From NCBI GenBank assembly GCA_913058295.1, contig CAJXRD010000006.1:1-64000 (forward strand): DNA of 64,000 bases. Direction: 5' to 3'. Made by a program: the position numbers and the translations under genes. This document shows positions 59,487 to 64,000 of the stretch, piece after piece. Source of the stretch: an uncultured Flavobacteriales bacterium (GTDB taxonomy: Bacteria > Bacteroidota > Bacteroidia > Flavobacteriales > Flavobacteriaceae). Below the pieces are notes generated by a model, which was not told the origin of the DNA, did no database searches, and saw nothing but the letters and a program-made list of their open reading frames with translations. Numbering within the stretch: the first letter of the stretch is position 1; the number at the start of each line of letters is the position of its first letter.

Positions 59487-61805
59487 TTGCAAGAATATTT
59501 ACAACAACTTAATGAAGCACAGTTAGCGCCAGTTCTACAAAAAGATGGTGCTATGATCGTTATTGCTGGAGCGGGATCTGGTAAAACAAGAGTATTGACT
59601 TTTCGTATTGCTTATTTAATGTCGCTAGGGGTTGATCCATTTAATATTTTATCCCTGACCTTTACCAATAAAGCCGCTCGCGAAATGAAAAAACGTATAT
59701 CTTCCATTGTTGGAGGAGGTGAGGCGAAAAATTTATGGATGGGAACATTTCATAGTGTGTTTGCTAAAATTCTTCGGATTGAGGCAGATAAACTTGGTTA
59801 CCCCTCTAACTTTACTATTTACGATACTCAGGATTCCCAAAGTGTTATTAGAGCGATTATTAAAGAAATGCATTTAGATAAAGATATCTATAAATACAAA
59901 AAAGTGTATTCTCGGATATCTTCTTATAAAAACAGTTTAATTACCGTTAAAGCATATTTTAATAACCCAGAATTAGTAGAAGCAGATGCTATGGCTAAAC
60001 TTCCTAGAATGGGAGATATTTATAAAGGCTATGTAGATCGATGTTTTAAGGCTGGGGCAATGGATTTTGATGATTTATTGTTAAAAACCAACGAGTTGTT
60101 AACTAGATTTCCAGAGGTGTTAGCTAAATATCAAAATAGATTTAGGTACATCTTAGTAGATGAGTATCAAGATACAAATCACAGTCAATATCTTATTGTA
60201 AAAGCATTAAGTGATCGATTTCAAAATATTTGTGTAGTAGGAGATGATGCCCAAAGTATTTATGCATTTAGGGGAGCGAATATCAATAATATATTAAATT
60301 TTCAAAAAGATTACGAAGGCGTAAAGGTCTTTAGATTAGAACAAAATTACCGATCCACAAAAAACATAGTTAATGCTGCAAACAGTATTATTGAAAAAAA
60401 TAAAACAAGACTGGATAAGGTAGTTTGGACCGCAAATGATGAGGGTTCAAAAATACTGGTAAATCGGAGTATGACAGATGGGGACGAGGGACGATTTGTT
60501 GCCAGTACTATTTTTGAAACGAAGATGAACAATCAGATGGCAAATGGAAATTTTGCTGTTTTATATAGAACTAATGCACAATCTAGAGCAATTGAAGATG
60601 CGCTTCGGAAAAAAGATATTCCTTACCGAATTTATGGTGGATTAAGTTTTTACCAACGTAAAGAAATTAAAGATGTACTTTATTATTTGCGTTTGGTTTT
60701 AAATCCGAAGGATGAGGAGGCTCTTAAAAGAGTGATTAACTATCCTGCAAGAGGAATTGGGCAAACAACCATAGAAAGGCTTATTGTTGCTGCAAACCAA
60801 TACAACAGATCTGTATTTGAGGTCATGCAGAATATAGATAAAGTTGAAATAAATATAAATAAAGGAACTAAATCAAAGCTTAGTGACTTTGTGACAATGA
60901 TTCAAAGCTTTCAGGTTTTGAATGATAGTTTTGATGCTTTTCAGATTACAGAATATGTTTCCAAAAAAAGTGGACTACTAACCGATTTAAAAAAGGACGG
61001 TACTCCAGAAGGAATAGCACGTATTGAAAATATTGAGGAACTACTCAATGGTATGCGGGACTTTGTAGAAGAACAAAAAGAAATTGCAGATACCACTGGG
61101 TCTCTTGCTGAATTTATGGAAGATGTTGCCCTTGCTACCGATTTAGACAAAGAAACCGATGATGAGGATAAAGTTGCATTAATGACGGTGCATTTGGCAA
61201 AAGGCTTGGAGTTTCCACATGTTTTTATTGTAGGGATGGAAGAGGAGCTTTTTCCTAGTGGGATGAGTATGAATACTCGTAGTGAATTAGAAGAAGAACG
61301 ACGGTTATTTTATGTAGCGGTTACCCGTGCTGAAAAACAAGCTTACCTTACCTATACACAGTCAAGGTATCGCTGGGGAAAATTAATTGATGCAGAACCA
61401 AGTCGATTTATCGAAGAAATTGAGGAACAGTATATAGAATATTTAACTCCCATAACAGAACATCGTTATAAACCCTTATTAGATGTTGATATTTTTGATG
61501 AGGTAGATAAGAGTAAACTAAGACTTCGAAAGCCTCAATCTGGAACAGCACCCAAAAGTTCATCAGACCCTAATCTTAGAAAATTAAGAAGAATTAAACC
61601 TGTAACTAGTTCTGCAGAAAAAAATATTAATTTAAAGGAGTTAAATCTATCTATAGGAACTATGGTAGAGCATGTTCGTTTTGGAAAAGGAAGAATAACA
61701 AAAATTGAAGGAGTAGGAGCAGATACTAAAGCAGAAATCAATTTCACAAATGGAGGGCTTAAAAAACTCCTACTGAGATTTGCAAAGTTGAAGGTATTAG
61801 AATAA
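59487..61805 (+). CDS. UvrD/PcrA family ATP-dependent 3'-5' DNA helicase
   Basis: IAGAGSGKTRVLTFRIAYL, ILVDEYQDTNHSQY, VGDDAQSIYAFRGANINNIL, LMTVHLAKGLEFPHVFIVGMEE; TTG start. Confidence 0.95.
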   Translation: MQEYLQQLNEAQLAPVLQKDGAMIVIAGAGSGKTRVLTFRIAYLMSLGVDPFNILSLTFTNKAAREMKKRISSIVGGGEAKNLWMGTFHSVFAKILRIEADKLGYPSNFTIYDTQDSQSVIRAIIKEMHLDKDIYKYKKVYSRISSYKNSLITVKAYFNNPELVEADAMAKLPRMGDIYKGYVDRCFKAGAMDFDDLLLKTNELLTRFPEVLAKYQNRFRYILVDEYQDTNHSQYLIVKALSDRFQNICVVGDDAQSIYAFRGANINNILNFQKDYEGVKVFRLEQNYRSTKNIVNAANSIIEKNKTRLDKVVWTANDEGSKILVNRSMTDGDEGRFVASTIFETKMNNQMANGNFAVLYRTNAQSRAIEDALRKKDIPYRIYGGLSFYQRKEIKDVLYYLRLVLNPKDEEALKRVINYPARGIGQTTIERLIVAANQYNRSVFEVMQNIDKVEININKGTKSKLSDFVTMIQSFQVLNDSFDAFQITEYVSKKSGLLTDLKKDGTPEGIARIENIEELLNGMRDFVEEQKEIADTTGSLAEFMEDVALATDLDKETDDEDKVALMTVHLAKGLEFPHVFIVGMEEELFPSGMSMNTRSELEEERRLFYVAVTRAEKQAYLTYTQSRYRWGKLIDAEPSRFIEEIEEQYIEYLTPITEHRYKPLLDVDIFDEVDKSKLRLRKPQSGTAPKSSSDPNLRKLRRIKPVTSSAEKNINLKELNLSIGTMVEHVRFGKGRITKIEGVGADTKAEINFTNGGLKKLLLRFAKLKVLE

Positions 61806-61822
61806 ATAATTAGTATTTTTTT

Positions 61823-62440
61823 ATGGCAGAATTAATTAAAATATATGAGGATAATCCAAACCCTAAAGCTATTCGGGAAGTAGTTGAAGTCCTTAAAAAA
61901 GGAGGCTTGGTAATTTTTCCTAGTGATACAGTTTATGGCTTAGGTTGTGATATCACAAATAATAAGGCATTAGAGAAAGTAGCCAGAATAAAGGGTGTCA
62001 AACTAGAAAAAGCAAATTTTTCTTTTATTTGTGAGGATCTAAGTAATTTATCAGATTATGTTAAACAGATAAATACGCAAACCTTTAAAATATTAAAAAG
62101 AGCACTTCCTGGACCTTATACTTTTATTTTACCTGGAAATAATAATTTACCAAAAGTCTTTAAAAAGAAAAAAGAAGTTGGAATTAGAGTTCCAGATAAC
62201 AACATTGTTTTGGCAATAGTTAAAGAACTAGGGAACCCAATTATTACTACTTCTATAAAAGATGATGATGATATCATCGAATACACAACAGACCCAGGCT
62301 TAATACTTGAAAAGTGGGATAAGTTAGTAGATGTTGTTATTGATGGTGGATATGGTGGTAATATTCCTTCAACAGTAATAAACCTTTGCGGTGAGGAACC
62401 CGAACTGATAAGAGAAGGTAAAGGAAGTTTAGAAGTATGA
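61823..62440 (+). CDS. L-threonylcarbamoyladenylate synthase family protein (Sua5/YciO)
   Basis: GGLVIFPSDTVYGLGCDITNNKALEKVARIKG, RALPGPYTFIL, STVINLCGEEPELIREGKG. Confidence 0.92.
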   Translation: MAELIKIYEDNPNPKAIREVVEVLKKGGLVIFPSDTVYGLGCDITNNKALEKVARIKGVKLEKANFSFICEDLSNLSDYVKQINTQTFKILKRALPGPYTFILPGNNNLPKVFKKKKEVGIRVPDNNIVLAIVKELGNPIITTSIKDDDDIIEYTTDPGLILEKWDKLVDVVIDGGYGGNIPSTVINLCGEEPELIREGKGSLEV

Positions 62441-62456
62441 TAAAGAATAGTATATA

Positions 62457-62490
62457 AATAAAAAACCCAGCTTTATGCTGGGTTTTTTAT
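62457..62490. terminator. Rho-independent terminator between convergent genes
   Basis: aaaaaacccagctttatgctgggttttttat. Confidence 0.85.
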
Positions 62491-62508
62491 TTATATATCT
62501 TATTAGTT

Positions 62509-63369
62509 TTAGTTTCCTTCTTCTGGAACAACCGCTTCACCCTCTGAAAGATTTTTCATTTCATTTTCAATCATTTCATAGAATTGATCAATTTTCGGTA
62601 AAATATAGATTTTTGTTCTACGGTTAGTTGATTTGTTTGCAGCACTATCATTAGGTACTAAAGGTACAAATTCACTTCGTCCAGCAGCAATCATTTGAGC
62701 AGGATTTGCTCCAAGCTCCACTAGTCTTCTTACAACGGCAGTAGAACGTTTTGCGCTTAAATCCCAGTTGTCAATTAATACACCACTCTTATAAGGGTCG
62801 TTATCTGTGTGACCTTCTACTAATGCTTCAAAGTCTGGTTTACCATTGATTACAGTAGCTACTTTTCCAAGAATTTCATTAGCTCTTGAGGATAAGTTGT
62901 AGCTTCCGCTTTTAAATAACACTTTGTCACTTAAAGAAATAAACACCACACCTTTTTCAACATTAATCTCAATATCCTCATCATCTAGCCCAACTTCCTT
63001 TTTAAGGCTTGTAACTAAGGCAAGAGTTACACTATCTTTTTGTGTTAAGGCGTCTTGTAGTCTTGTGATTTTAAGGTCTTTCTCTTTAAGACTTTCTAAA
63101 GTTTTCTCAAGGTTCACCCCTCCTTGTTTTGTAAACATTGCATAATCCTCTTTGTCTTTTTTTAAATCGTTTACTTGTTCTTCTAAAGAAGCAACACGAG
63201 CATTAGCTGAAGATTTATCAGCCTCGCAACTATTAAGTTTTACGGTACAAGTATTTAGTAAGTCTTTCGTGTTTTTTTGCTTAGCTTCTAATTCTGCGTA
63301 TTTTTTGCTAGATACACAAGATGTTAAAAACAAACTAGAACAAGCTACTAGTATTAGGAATTTTTTCAT
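62509..63369 (-). CDS. OmpA family lipoprotein
   Basis: Lipobox LTSCVSSKKYAELE; coiled coil; FEALVEGHTDNDPY...NWDLSAKRSTAVVRRLVELGANPAQMIAAGRSEF...NRRTKIYILP. Confidence 0.93.
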   Translation of the reverse strand: MKKFLILVACSSLFLTSCVSSKKYAELEAKQKNTKDLLNTCTVKLNSCEADKSSANARVASLEEQVNDLKKDKEDYAMFTKQGGVNLEKTLESLKEKDLKITRLQDALTQKDSVTLALVTSLKKEVGLDDEDIEINVEKGVVFISLSDKVLFKSGSYNLSSRANEILGKVATVINGKPDFEALVEGHTDNDPYKSGVLIDNWDLSAKRSTAVVRRLVELGANPAQMIAAGRSEFVPLVPNDSAANKSTNRRTKIYILPKIDQFYEMIENEMKNLSEGEAVVPEEGN

Positions 63370-63452
63370 AATTAAATTTAAGTTTAAATGTTATTCAAAA
63401 TTATTAAAAGAATATATAGTAAAAAAAGTAATGTACTTTTTTTATGAAAATT

Positions 63453-64000
63453 TTAATTAAGTTCCTTAAAGATACGTTTTTTTCTAATATAATAAGCCCA
63501 AACAATAGATTTGATATTATAATATTTTACGGAAGAGGAAAAATCCTTACGCTTTTTTAAAAAGATAGGAATAAGGCCATAAAAACTAAAATGAGCTTGT
63601 ATAATAGCAAGGGTGTGCTTTGGTTTCCCTTGTAATAAAAATTGAATTCCTGCAATTCCATCCAAGACCAAACGTTTAAAAAGTAAAAACCAAACCTTAT
63701 ACCCTTTTACATTTTTGAGAAGCATTAATAGAGTGTTTCTAAAATTATAAAATGTTTTTTTTGAATTAGCTTTATTAAGCGTAGCCCCGCCAACATGATA
63801 TACTCTTGAACTCCCAAAATATTTTATAGAACCTCCATTAGACTGTAACCTCCAACAAAGATCAATTTCTTCTTGATGTGTAAAAAAATCTTCATCCAGT
63901 CCATTAGCATTCCAAAATGCTTCTTTTTTTATTAAAAGGCAAGCTCCTGTTGCCCAAAAAATATTTATGATGTCATTGTATTGGCCCTTGTCCTTTTCTA
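63453..64000 (-). CDS. Glycosyltransferase family 2 protein, C-terminal part (5' end outside window)
   Basis: Frame extends past the called ORF to the edge: EKDKGQYNDIINIFWATGACLLIKKEAFWNANGLDEDFFTHQEEIDLCWRLQSNGGSIKYFGSSRVYHVGGATLNKAN... Confidence 0.85.
   Translation of the reverse strand, partial: EKDKGQYNDIINIFWATGACLLIKKEAFWNANGLDEDFFTHQEEIDLCWRLQSNGGSIKYFGSSRVYHVGGATLNKANSKKTFYNFRNTLLMLLKNVKGYKVWFLLFKRLVLDGIAGIQFLLQGKPKHTLAIIQAHFSFYGLIPIFLKKRKDFSSSVKYYNIKSIVWAYYIRKKRIFKELN

Overview
64 kb chromosomal window from a low-GC member of the Bacteroidota, almost certainly Flavobacteriaceae. This rests on T9SS sorting domains, PorQ, TAnnTTTG-type -7 boxes, DUF6048/DUF6452/DUF6252-like families and a 6S-Flavo-like RNA. 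The window opens with the 3' end of a 23S rRNA gene and a complete 5S rRNA. Mostly housekeeping genes follow: RlmL-like and RlmD methyltransferases, rocD, cysteine desulfurase, zapA, rny, xerD, aroQ, lpd, a tandem msrB pair, lon, porQ, cmk, pheT, recG, a PcrA/UvrD helicase, a Sua5/YciO protein and an OmpA protein. A family-2 glycosyltransferase runs off the right edge. I saw no prophage, transposon, CRISPR array, secondary-metabolite cluster or obvious defence island. The points most worth a second look are: a decayed second copy of the 5S 3' end plus its terminator; a 6S-like ncRNA between zapA and rny; a translationally coupled ECF sigma / membrane protein / two repeat-protein operon; tandem multi-repeat DUF6252-like lipoproteins; a secreted HExxH protein with a putative T9SS tail; a PNGase F-like secreted protein; a Cys-rich insert in RocD; a coiled-coil gene next to zapA; and a palindrome just upstream of lon. 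No clearly novel multi-gene system is evident. All assignments come from reading the sequence without database searches.
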